Source: an uncultured Fenollaria sp.
GTDB taxonomy: Bacteria; Bacillota; Clostridia; Tissierellales; Peptoniphilaceae
Assembly: GCF_934202865.1 (NCBI RefSeq)
Contig: NZ_CAKPYL010000020.1
Coordinates: 1-21,343 of the forward strand
Reading direction: 5' to 3'
Length of the DNA: 21,343 nt
A model generated the notes under the pieces. That model had not been told where the DNA came from. It ran no database searches and worked only from the letters and a program-made list of their open reading frames with translations. Positions within the stretch are counted from its first letter, which is position 1. Each line of letters begins with the position of its first letter. Below, piece by piece: positions 1 through 6,348 of the stretch. The translations under genes were made by a program, and so were the position numbers.

Positions 1-405
1 TTTATACATAACATCGATGACGCCGCTTTGTACATCGTTTAGGCCAAGCATCTTAGATAATAAAACTGGACCTATATCAGTAACAGATGCTCTTAGCGGA
101 ACACCTTTTTTATATATATCAAAAATTTCAACAGGGAAGCTATCAACTTGGTAGTCATCTATACCAAGCTTAGCAAGTCTTTCGTCAATCTTTTCATTTC
201 TCTCGCCGTTCTCAGCTAGACTCATAATGTCGCCTTTAACATCGGTAATGAATGTGTTGATGCCGTCGTTATTAAGCATCTCAATAATTACTTTTAGAGT
301 AACAGTCTTACCAGTACCAGTCGCTCCAGCTATGATGCCGTGTCTGTTTAGCATCTTAGAGTTCAAATATACTTTTTCATTTTCTCCACCTAGTAAATAT
401 TTCAT
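1..405 (-). CDS. HerA-like ATPase, DUF853 family (5' part only)
   Basis: The first 135 codons of a minus-strand gene run off the left edge. The start ATG (403-405) follows a GAGAGGTGAT ribosome site. The protein shows a P-loop, GATGTGKT, at residues 27-34, preceded by NRHGIIA, and a DVKGD segment at 56-60. This combination is typical of the DUF853/YjgR family of HerA-FtsK-type ATPases, which are about 500 residues long, so roughly a quarter is visible. HerA itself is a DNA translocase, but the bacterial DUF853 branch has no settled role. The Walker B motif and the C-terminal half lie outside the window. The gene is divergent from the parvulin operon. Family assignment is fairly secure; function is inferred only at the level of an ATP-driven motor. 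Confidence 0.85.
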   Translation of the reverse strand, partial: MKYLLGGENEKVYLNSKMLNRHGIIAGATGTGKTVTLKVIIEMLNNDGINTFITDVKGDIMSLAENGERNEKIDERLAKLGIDDYQVDSFPVEIFDIYKKGVPLRASVTDIGPVLLSKMLGLNDVQSGVIDVMYK

Positions 406-424
406 AAAATCACCTCTCAGGACT

Positions 425-433
425 ATTATAACA
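425..433 (-). promoter_or_regulatory. Extended -10 promoter element for the HerA-like gene
   Basis: On the minus strand the bases read TGTTATAAT, a consensus TATAAT with the TGN extension, 19 bases before the start codon. No good -35 is present 16-18 bases upstream, which suits an extended -10 promoter. The call comes from sequence pattern alone. Confidence 0.6.
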
Positions 434-456
434 CATTTTGAAGATTAAAAATAGTC

Positions 457-485
457 TTGCAAAATAATAATTTATATGATAATAT
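457..485 (+). promoter_or_regulatory. Probable promoter of the 521-4906 operon
   Basis: TTGCAA (457-462) is followed after 17 bases by TAATAT (480-485). Other AT-rich -10 candidates overlap it (GATAAT at 478-483). It lies in the short divergent gap before the first gene of the operon. The region is very AT-rich, so chance matches are likely. Confidence 0.45.
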
Positions 486-520
486 AAATATGTGAAAGAT
501 TAAATTTTAAGGAGGATATT

Positions 521-1273
521 TTGGAAATAAATAAGGAAGTAGTCGCTAAAGTATGCGGCAAAGAAATTAAAAAAGAAGACGTTGTTAACTTTGCAAATAT
601 GCTTGGACCACAACTAACTATGCAGTTCCAATCAAAGGACGGAGTGAAGAAATTAGTTGAAGAGATGGTTAATCAAGCGATGTTATATAATAATGCTATC
701 GATGAAAAATTAGACGAGAGTGAAGAGTATAAAATTGAGATGGCGAAGGCTAAAGAAAATATCTTAACTAATATGGCTTTTAAAAAGGCTCTTGAATGTG
801 ACGAAGCAACAGATGAAGAACTTAAGAACTATTATAATGAATTTAAGGATGAATTTTCTGAGCCTGAATCAAGATCTGCTAGCCACATACTAGTTGATAA
901 CGAAGATAAAGCTAAGGACATCAAGGCTAAAATTGATAAGGGTGAGGACTTTGCGAGCCTTGCTAAAGAACACTCTGCATGCCCATCTAAGGCTAATGGT
1001 GGAGACTTAGGTACTTTCCACAGAGGACAAATGGTTAAAGAATTTGACGACAAGGTATTCTCAATGAACATTGGAGAAATATCTGAGCCAGTTAAAACTC
1101 AATTTGGCTACCATATAATCAAGTTAAATGAGATTAACGATGCAAAAACTAGGTCATTTGACGAAGTTAAAGATGAAGTGCGTGCTCATGTTATGCAAAT
1201 TAAACAAATGAACGCATTTAAGGCAGTTATTGACAGCTTAAAGGATAAATACAAACCAGAAATATTTGTTTAA
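521..1273 (+). CDS. Parvulin-type peptidyl-prolyl cis-trans isomerase, cytoplasmic
   Basis: This 250-residue protein should catalyse cis-trans isomerisation of peptidyl-prolyl bonds. The rotamase domain spans about residues 118-203, with ASHILV at 120-125, a GGDLG turn at 160-164 and FGYHIIKL at 195-202, the usual parvulin landmarks. Residues 15-110 form a helical SurA/trigger-factor-like N-terminal region. There is no signal peptide or lipobox, unlike PrsA, so it probably acts in the cytoplasm. Similar 245-250-residue parvulins without signals are common in Clostridia. The start is TTG at 521, chosen because GGAGG (511-515) sits five bases upstream. It opens a six-gene operon; the next gene follows after 19 bases. 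Confidence 0.88.
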   Translation: MEINKEVVAKVCGKEIKKEDVVNFANMLGPQLTMQFQSKDGVKKLVEEMVNQAMLYNNAIDEKLDESEEYKIEMAKAKENILTNMAFKKALECDEATDEELKNYYNEFKDEFSEPESRSASHILVDNEDKAKDIKAKIDKGEDFASLAKEHSACPSKANGGDLGTFHRGQMVKEFDDKVFSMNIGEISEPVKTQFGYHIIKLNEINDAKTRSFDEVKDEVRAHVMQIKQMNAFKAVIDSLKDKYKPEIFV

Positions 1274-1292
1274 TGAAAGGATATGAGAGCTG

Positions 1293-2630
1293 ATGAGGCT
1301 TGAATTATTTGATTTTATAGATGACACTATAGATTTACTTGAAGAAAATAACGATAAATTGGAAGAAGTATTAGAGATATTGGAAAATTTCTTTACTAAT
1401 ACATTCTGTGCTAAGGATCACTTTTTAGCCGCAAGAGGCAGAGTTAAGGAAGCTACTTCACTTAGAGAGAAGATACTTAGAAACAATTTATACACTGAGT
1501 ACAAGACGCCAGAGAACCTTATGGAGAACATCTCAGACATCATAGGTGTTAGAATTGAATGTAGGTTCATTGACGACGAAAAGAAAATTTATAGAGACTT
1601 ACTAAACTTATTCAATTATAAAGAGGACAGGGGATACTACTCAAGCCATATCAATAAAAAGATATATCTAAAGCTATCTGAAGAGCAACCACAATTACAA
1701 AAGAATGGTTTTGAGATCTACAAGATAGATGGCAAGTATGTTGATGATGACGGCAAGAAGATTCACTTTGAGCTTCAAATAAAGTCACTTGTCAATGTAT
1801 TCTGGGGAGACATAGACCACAAAGTCTTATATAAGAACTACAACTACGTACTTACAGAAGATTTCTTTATAGACATCATGGCAACTATTAAGGATAATTT
1901 AACTATGGTTGATAGGCAGCTTATGAGTGTTTATAACCATCTTAATAGGTCTGACTCAACGATACAGGTTAATAAGAAGAAGCAACTTGTTAAGCTTGTA
2001 TCAAAGACTATACATGATATTTTCAAATCAAAGGTTAAGAGCGATTTAGGTTATATTATAGACTACAAGGATTCCTGCGACATGATTAGCGAGTACTTAT
2101 TTATGAAGGCTCAAAGAAAATCTGCTAAGGACATATCACAAGAGTTTGTTGATTTAGTAGGAAGATTATCAGATATACAGGAAAATCTTGGCCCTATAAC
2201 AAACTATATAGAGTTTGAGAGAAAGCCTGTGTTTAACGATACTTTCACTCAAAGCTTAGGTGACGAAATACTAAAACTTATAAATACTGATTTTAAGTGG
2301 AATTTATTCTTTAGGATAATATTTATTATTGAAAAGGGTACTAATGTTGAAGACTTTGAAGGATTCATAATATTCTTAAGATACAAGTTCTATGAATCAG
2401 TTGCTCTAAGTATTAGAAATAAGGATATGTCAAAGGAAGAGAAAGAGTTTATAATTAACTACTACCTTGATCAAATAAGCTATGCTTTTAAGAAAAAACC
2501 TGAACTTTCATTTATAACTGATGAAAATATTAACGAAATTAATAAAAATATTAGTCTTGAATTAGTTAATATATCTAATTTTGAGGACTTTTCCGAACAA
2601 ATTTTAGAAAGAGGAGAAACAGATGAGTAA
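1293..2630 (+). CDS. RelA/SpoT-domain protein (putative alarmone synthetase-like)
   Basis: The N-terminal 185 residues resemble the (p)ppGpp synthetase fold. Visible landmarks are a basic substrate-binding stretch (R50, K52, K60), DIIGVRI at 82-88 with the usual metal-binding Asp, a GYYSSH motif at 114-119 in place of the usual GYRSLH, and FELQIKS at 159-165 with the expected catalytic Glu160, followed by VFWGDIDHK. There is no HD hydrolase, TGS or ACT domain, so it is not a long Rel protein. At 445 residues it is about twice the length of RelP/RelQ small synthetases; residues about 190-445 look helical and match no domain I recognise. The Tyr and His of the nucleotide-binding motif are kept but its Arg is Tyr, so activity or substrate may differ. 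The stop overlaps the next start by eight bases. Confidence 0.8.
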   Translation: MRLELFDFIDDTIDLLEENNDKLEEVLEILENFFTNTFCAKDHFLAARGRVKEATSLREKILRNNLYTEYKTPENLMENISDIIGVRIECRFIDDEKKIYRDLLNLFNYKEDRGYYSSHINKKIYLKLSEEQPQLQKNGFEIYKIDGKYVDDDGKKIHFELQIKSLVNVFWGDIDHKVLYKNYNYVLTEDFFIDIMATIKDNLTMVDRQLMSVYNHLNRSDSTIQVNKKKQLVKLVSKTIHDIFKSKVKSDLGYIIDYKDSCDMISEYLFMKAQRKSAKDISQEFVDLVGRLSDIQENLGPITNYIEFERKPVFNDTFTQSLGDEILKLINTDFKWNLFFRIIFIIEKGTNVEDFEGFIIFLRYKFYESVALSIRNKDMSKEEKEFIINYYLDQISYAFKKKPELSFITDENINEINKNISLELVNISNFEDFSEQILERGETDE

Positions 2631-2973
2631 AGATAAAGATTTTATTGACGAACACGATTGCTGCTGCCACGACGAAGACTGCGGCTGCGGACATGATCAC
2701 GAACATGATGATTGCGACTGTGAAGACACAATGATCATCACTTTAGATGATGGAACAGAGCTTGAATGCGCTGTACTTGATCTATTTAATTACAAAGGAG
2801 ACGACTACATCTTCTTGTTCCCACTAGACGTAGAAGAGGAAGAAGAGTACGTGTATCCTTATAAGTACATCGAGCATGAAAATGGTGTCGATGTTGAACT
2901 AGAAGTCGTTGATGACGCAATCATAGACGAACTTATGGAAGAATTTTATAATAAAAACGAGGTAGATGAGTAA
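2623..2973 (+). CDS. DUF1292 protein with Cys/His-rich N-terminus
   Basis: This 116-residue acidic protein has two parts. Residues 9-35 hold seven Cys (13, 14, 15, 20, 22, 31, 33) and five His (11, 16, 24, 26, 28) among Asp and Glu, which looks like a metal-binding segment. Residues about 36-105 match the DUF1292 (YrzB-like) fold: ITLDDGTE, then CAVLDLF, then DDYIFLFPLD, then an acidic run and a YPYKY strand. DUF1292 proteins are widespread in Firmicutes and have no established function. Clostridial members can carry His/Cys-rich ends. The ATG overlaps the upstream stop by eight bases behind an AGAGGAG ribosome site, and its own stop overlaps the radical SAM start in the same way. Metal binding is inferred from composition. 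Confidence 0.85.
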   Translation: MSKDKDFIDEHDCCCHDEDCGCGHDHEHDDCDCEDTMIITLDDGTELECAVLDLFNYKGDDYIFLFPLDVEEEEEYVYPYKYIEHENGVDVELEVVDDAIIDELMEEFYNKNEVDE

Positions 2974-3925
2974 TATTATAAGCTTTGAGGAAGAGAAAAA
3001 ACTATATAGAGTATACTCAGAGTACTTAAGAAACAAATTTCATACTAAAGTTTATAAGCTTCCTATCAGTTTAAACATAACTTGTCCCAATAGAGATGGA
3101 TCAAAGGCTTATGGCGGCTGCATATTTTGCACAGCAGAGGGAGGCAGCTTTGAGAATTTATCTAACAAACTATCTGTCAAAGAGCAGATTGAACAAAACA
3201 AGATAAATATCACGAAGAACCATAAGGCTACTAAGTTCATAGCTTATTTTCAAAACTTTTCTAATACTTATATGCCACTAGATCAGTTTAAGGAAAATAT
3301 TATGAACGCGATTCAGGAAGATGTTGTTGGAATTAACATATCGACAAGGCCTGATTTAATCTTCGATGATTACATGAAGTTTTTGAGGGACGTAAAGGAT
3401 GAGTATAATCTTGAGATAACTGTTGAACTGGGCTTACAGAGCTCAAATGATGAGACGCTTAAGATATTAAACCGCTGTCACAATACTAAGGACTATATAG
3501 ATGCGTGTGAAACATTATCCAAGTATGGTCTAAGAAAGGCAGCTCACTTGATACTTGATTTGCCATGGGATAGCGTAGATGACATATATAATGACGCTAG
3601 GCTCATTAACATGACAAAGACGGATGAAGTTAAACTACATAGCTTATATATCATGGAAGGAACTAAGATAGCCCAGATGTATAAAGCTCATGAGTTTAAA
3701 CTCTTAAACAGAGAAGACTATGTAGATAGAGTAGAAATTTTCTTAACTCATATAAAAGATGATATAATTATACAAAGATTGGTCGGAAGGTCCGATGAAG
3801 AGGGAACGATTCATTGCAACTGGGGCGAATCTTGGTGGAGAATAAAAGATTCCATATTAGAACAAATGAAAAGAAAATCAAATTACCAAGGTAAATATTT
3901 TAAGGAGGATGATTTTTATGGTTAA
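2966..3925 (+). CDS. Radical SAM protein, TIGR01212 (YtqA/YhcC) family
   Basis: The 319-residue protein carries three cysteines, C40, C52 and C55 (CX11CX2C), the spacing typical of TIGR01212 rather than the classic CX3CX2C. They would bind a [4Fe-4S] cluster that cleaves S-adenosylmethionine. NISTRPDL near residue 123 and ELGLQSS near 157 are the conserved barrel motifs of the family, and WWRIKD lies near the C-terminus. The Gram-positive homologue YtqA has been linked to synthesis of the xnm5s2U wobble modification of tRNA (proposed name MnmL, partner MnmM/YtqB). No MnmM-like gene is adjacent here, so that role is only a possibility. It is translationally coupled on both sides by eight-base overlaps. 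Confidence 0.88.
   Translation: MSNIISFEEEKKLYRVYSEYLRNKFHTKVYKLPISLNITCPNRDGSKAYGGCIFCTAEGGSFENLSNKLSVKEQIEQNKINITKNHKATKFIAYFQNFSNTYMPLDQFKENIMNAIQEDVVGINISTRPDLIFDDYMKFLRDVKDEYNLEITVELGLQSSNDETLKILNRCHNTKDYIDACETLSKYGLRKAAHLILDLPWDSVDDIYNDARLINMTKTDEVKLHSLYIMEGTKIAQMYKAHEFKLLNREDYVDRVEIFLTHIKDDIIIQRLVGRSDEEGTIHCNWGESWWRIKDSILEQMKRKSNYQGKYFKEDDFYG
3903..3920 (+). promoter_or_regulatory. Ribosome site deciding the start of the P-loop gene
   Basis: AGGAGG at 3903-3908 directly abuts an in-frame ATG at 3909, leaving no spacer, but lies nine bases before the ATG at 3918. The second ATG is therefore the likely start. It lies inside the 3' end of the radical SAM gene. Confidence 0.75.
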
Positions 3926-4337
3926 ATTAATCTTAGGAGCAAAAGGTGCAGGAAAGACTAAGTGGTTAATCAATGGTGCTAACGATGACATTAAGTCAGG
4001 TAACGGCAACATTACGTTCTTAGATGTTGAGGACGAACACATATTTTCTCTAGACACTAACGTTAGACTTATTAACTTAAGTGACTATAGTGTAAATTCT
4101 ATTGAAAAGTTCTATGGCTTCTTGCTTGGAATGCTATCTATGGACTTCGACCTAGAAAAAATTTATATCGACAGTATTTATAAGATTATCGATATTAAGA
4201 AAGAAGATTTAAAATGCTTAGTAAAGAATTTAGATGAAATTTCTGAAAAGCATGATGTAGACATACTTATCAACGTTGACTACGTAGCTGATGAAGTAGA
4301 CAGTGACTTAAGGAGTTATGTAGAAGAAGTTAAATAA
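3918..4337 (+). CDS. Small P-loop ATP-binding protein of unknown role
   Basis: The 139-residue protein begins almost at once with a Walker A motif, GAKGAGKT, at residues 7-14. A hydrophobic strand ending in Asp (KIYID, 81-85) could serve as Walker B. No helicase, kinase or transporter signature follows. Similar 130-145-residue proteins occur in many Clostridia and are sometimes labelled twitching motility protein PilT in databases; that label looks unfounded, since the protein is far too short and lacks PilT motifs. It overlaps the radical SAM gene by eight bases, so the two may act together or be kept at a fixed ratio. Nucleotide binding is well supported, the biological role is not. Confidence 0.78.
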   Translation: MVKLILGAKGAGKTKWLINGANDDIKSGNGNITFLDVEDEHIFSLDTNVRLINLSDYSVNSIEKFYGFLLGMLSMDFDLEKIYIDSIYKIIDIKKEDLKCLVKNLDEISEKHDVDILINVDYVADEVDSDLRSYVEEVK

Positions 4338-4354
4338 TTAGAAAGTGGTATTTA

Positions 4355-4906
4355 ATGCTTTATGTAAAGAGGAAGAATCTTTTTGAGGTATTTTTCGAGA
4401 AGAGACATTCTTTGATCATACAGTTCAACAACGGTGACTTGACAAAGAAGGAGTTTCTTCAAGAGAATTTCAATTTTATTACTAGTCTAAACATCAAACC
4501 TTTTATTAAGATTGATTCATTTGAAAAGGGCATGTTTAACTACCAATACTATAACTCACTTGCTAAGTATTATCTGATGCTTGCAAACGAGATAAAAAAT
4601 ACAAACAAGCACAAAAAGTATTTTGTTGAGTACAAAAACACTGGGCTAAGTTTGTATCATCAAAAAGATTTAACGACTATAAGCATACTAAGGCTGGTTG
4701 ACTTTGAGAATGTTGATGCTTACTACGTTAAAACAAATTCAAAGTTCTTAAATGGCAAGCTTTATGAGATAGTCTTAAGTGACTATAATGAAGCAATCTT
4801 CCATTCGAAAGCTTTGTGGCTTGTAGACATTTTGAGAGAGAAGAACGTTTTTAGTGAAAAGAAGAAAGAGTCGGTAATAGATTCGTATATAAATAAACTC
4901 TACTAG
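4355..4906 (+). CDS. Conserved hypothetical protein, clostridial (DUF6648-like)
   Basis: This 183-residue basic protein has no signal peptide or membrane segment and looks mainly helical. It contains a GDLTKKEFL stretch at about 28-36 and an FNYQYYN stretch near 61-67 that I recall from uncharacterised proteins of related anaerobes, tentatively DUF6648; the family name is from memory and unsure. No catalytic motif is visible. It starts 17 bases after the P-loop gene, preceded by a weak AAAGTGGT ribosome site, and is the last gene of the operon. Its final codons and TAG stop form the left arm of the terminator hairpin, which fixes its end. Function unknown. Confidence 0.72.
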   Translation: MLYVKRKNLFEVFFEKRHSLIIQFNNGDLTKKEFLQENFNFITSLNIKPFIKIDSFEKGMFNYQYYNSLAKYYLMLANEIKNTNKHKKYFVEYKNTGLSLYHQKDLTTISILRLVDFENVDAYYVKTNSKFLNGKLYEIVLSDYNEAIFHSKALWLVDILREKNVFSEKKKESVIDSYINKLY

Positions 4907-4927
4907 TTTTAGTAGAGTTTGTTTTTT
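4895..4927 (+). terminator. Strong intrinsic terminator overlapping the end of the upstream gene
   Basis: An 11-base perfect stem (4895-4905 with 4910-4920) around a four-base loop is followed by G and six Ts (4922-4927). The stop codon TAG of the preceding gene lies at 4904-4906, so the stem includes coding bases. Read in the opposite direction, the hairpin also sits just past the FetB-like gene, but the T-run on that side is broken, so bidirectional action is possible but weaker. Confidence 0.92.
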
Positions 4928-4942
4928 ATATTAAGTTTTCCT

Positions 4943-5713
4943 TTAGAATAGTATTTGCTCTCTATCATTAAAGAAAGCTTTGTATGCAAGCGATGTAAAT
5001 ATGCTTGTAGTGATGCCGACAGTTCCGACTATAGATATCATGATCGTTATTTGATATAGTATAGCAGACATCGGGTCAGTCCCCGATAGTATTTGGCCTG
5101 TCATCATGCCAGGCAAAAGCACTATGCCCATGCCAAGCATTGAGTTAAGTGTCGGTAGTATGGCTGAGCTAAATGCTTCTCTCGATATTCTTAACACAGC
5201 ATCCTTAGGTTTTGCCCCAAGCATAAGTGCCGACTCAATCGTATCTCTTTGGTCATTGAGAGAGTTTTTATAAGAGTTAATAGCAAGACTCATGCCCGTC
5301 ATAGTATTACCAATAAGCATTCCTGAGATAGTTATAAAGTACCTTGGGTCGTACCATGGTCTAGCGCCTACAACGACTATGATGTAGTAGAATATTGACA
5401 CTAAACTCGATCCTATAAAGCATATAGCTATAAGCTCTTTAAGCTTGATAGATTTAACCTTGCTTCTTTTGTAGACATTAAATATTGCAAACGCTTCCAT
5501 AATTATAAGTATTAAAAGTGTTATCCACGGACTATCGCTCTTTAAAATGTATTTTAGTAAGTAGCCTGTTATAATTAATTGGATTGTCATTCTTAGTGAA
5601 GCGACTATGATTAGTCCTTGATTTGATAGACCCTTTATCTTTGAAATTATTAGCAGTACTATGATAAATGCAAAAGATAGGGCGAGCTGTAATATTGAAA
5701 TTTCAGTTACCAT
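4943..5713 (-). CDS. FetB-like ABC transporter permease (UPF0014)
   Basis: The 256-residue membrane protein has about six or seven hydrophobic segments (for example 7-24, 33-52, 62-79, 93-115, 125-145, 194-210 and 220-245). The stretch ILPTLNSMLGMGI at 185-197, then LLPGMMTGQIL at 199-209 and GTDPMSAILYQI at 211-222, is diagnostic of the UPF0014/FetB family. E. coli FetAB is implicated in iron export and oxidative-stress resistance; other members are less well studied, so the substrate is inferred. The start ATG lies one base after the stop of the ATPase gene, with AAGGAGG inside that gene's end, so the two are made together. It is the last gene of a three-gene minus-strand operon. Confidence 0.9.
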   Translation of the reverse strand: MVTEISILQLALSFAFIIVLLIISKIKGLSNQGLIIVASLRMTIQLIITGYLLKYILKSDSPWITLLILIIMEAFAIFNVYKRSKVKSIKLKELIAICFIGSSLVSIFYYIIVVVGARPWYDPRYFITISGMLIGNTMTGMSLAINSYKNSLNDQRDTIESALMLGAKPKDAVLRISREAFSSAILPTLNSMLGMGIVLLPGMMTGQILSGTDPMSAILYQITIMISIVGTVGITTSIFTSLAYKAFFNDREQILF

Positions 5714-5714
5714 A

Positions 5715-6347
5715 CTAGGCCTCCTTAATTGTCGCTGTCTTATTCTTGATGTTAATCACTTGATCAGCAAGGGAGAATAGTTTTTCTGAGTGCGATACCA
5801 TAATTATCTTCTTATCTCTTTCTTTTAAGTACTTAATCACATTACTTATAAGCTTGTATTCGGTCTCTTCATCAAGTGACGATGTTGGCTCGTCAAATAG
5901 ATATACTTCAGCATCCATTGCCAAGACTCTCGCTATCGATAGTCTAGTCTTTTCTCCGCCAGAGAAGTCCTTTGGATTATCGTTAAGATTTTTATCAAGC
6001 AAAACTATATCAAGCAGTTTTTTTAGTTTCGCATCATCAAGAGCGTCTATATCACTGAATTTTCTAGCTATATTTAAATTGTCTCTCACATCTCCATCAA
6101 AGATAGCGGGGAATTGAGACTGCATAATAACTTTTCTTCTTAATTCATGCGCTTTGAATGACTTAATATTGTCGCCTTTGTATAAAATATCGCCGTTATC
6201 AGGGCTTATAAGGTTATCAAGCATCTTTAAGAGAGTAGATTTACCGCTGCCGCTCGGACCCATAATCATAGTAAGGCCACTATCACCAATAGACAGATGC
6301 TCTATGCTAATAATATCTTTGAATTTTACATTTTTCAGTTCAAACAT
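5715..6347 (-). CDS. FetA-like ABC transporter ATPase
   Basis: The 210-residue ATPase has Walker A GPSGSGKST at residues 30-38, a Q-loop in VIMQSQFPAIF near 73-83, the signature FSGGEKTRLSIAR near 128-140, Walker B with DEPTSSLDEE, and an H-loop MVSHS near 182. It is short, lacks a substrate-binding partner gene, and is directly coupled to a UPF0014 permease, which points to the FetA/YbbL export family rather than an importer. Its start lies one base after the ABC-F stop codon; the GGAGG that serves it lies within the last codons of the ABC-F gene. With the downstream permease it probably forms a metal (iron) exporter, by analogy to E. coli FetAB. Confidence 0.87.
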   Translation of the reverse strand: MFELKNVKFKDIISIEHLSIGDSGLTMIMGPSGSGKSTLLKMLDNLISPDNGDILYKGDNIKSFKAHELRRKVIMQSQFPAIFDGDVRDNLNIARKFSDIDALDDAKLKKLLDIVLLDKNLNDNPKDFSGGEKTRLSIARVLAMDAEVYLFDEPTSSLDEETEYKLISNVIKYLKERDKKIIMVSHSEKLFSLADQVINIKNKTATIKEA

Positions 6348-6348
6348 C

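Noticed and set aside
227..448. Plus-strand reading frame opposite the HerA-like gene
   Set aside because: It is the antisense shadow of a gene with clear Walker A motif and ribosome site.
832..1071. Minus-strand reading frames opposite the parvulin, groEL, Nfn and ABC genes
   Set aside because: They lie antisense to well-supported genes, lack ribosome sites, and have Ser/Leu-rich shadow composition.
3918..4337. Calling the P-loop protein PilT
   Set aside because: It is far shorter than PilT and shows only a Walker A and a possible Walker B; the label would mislead.
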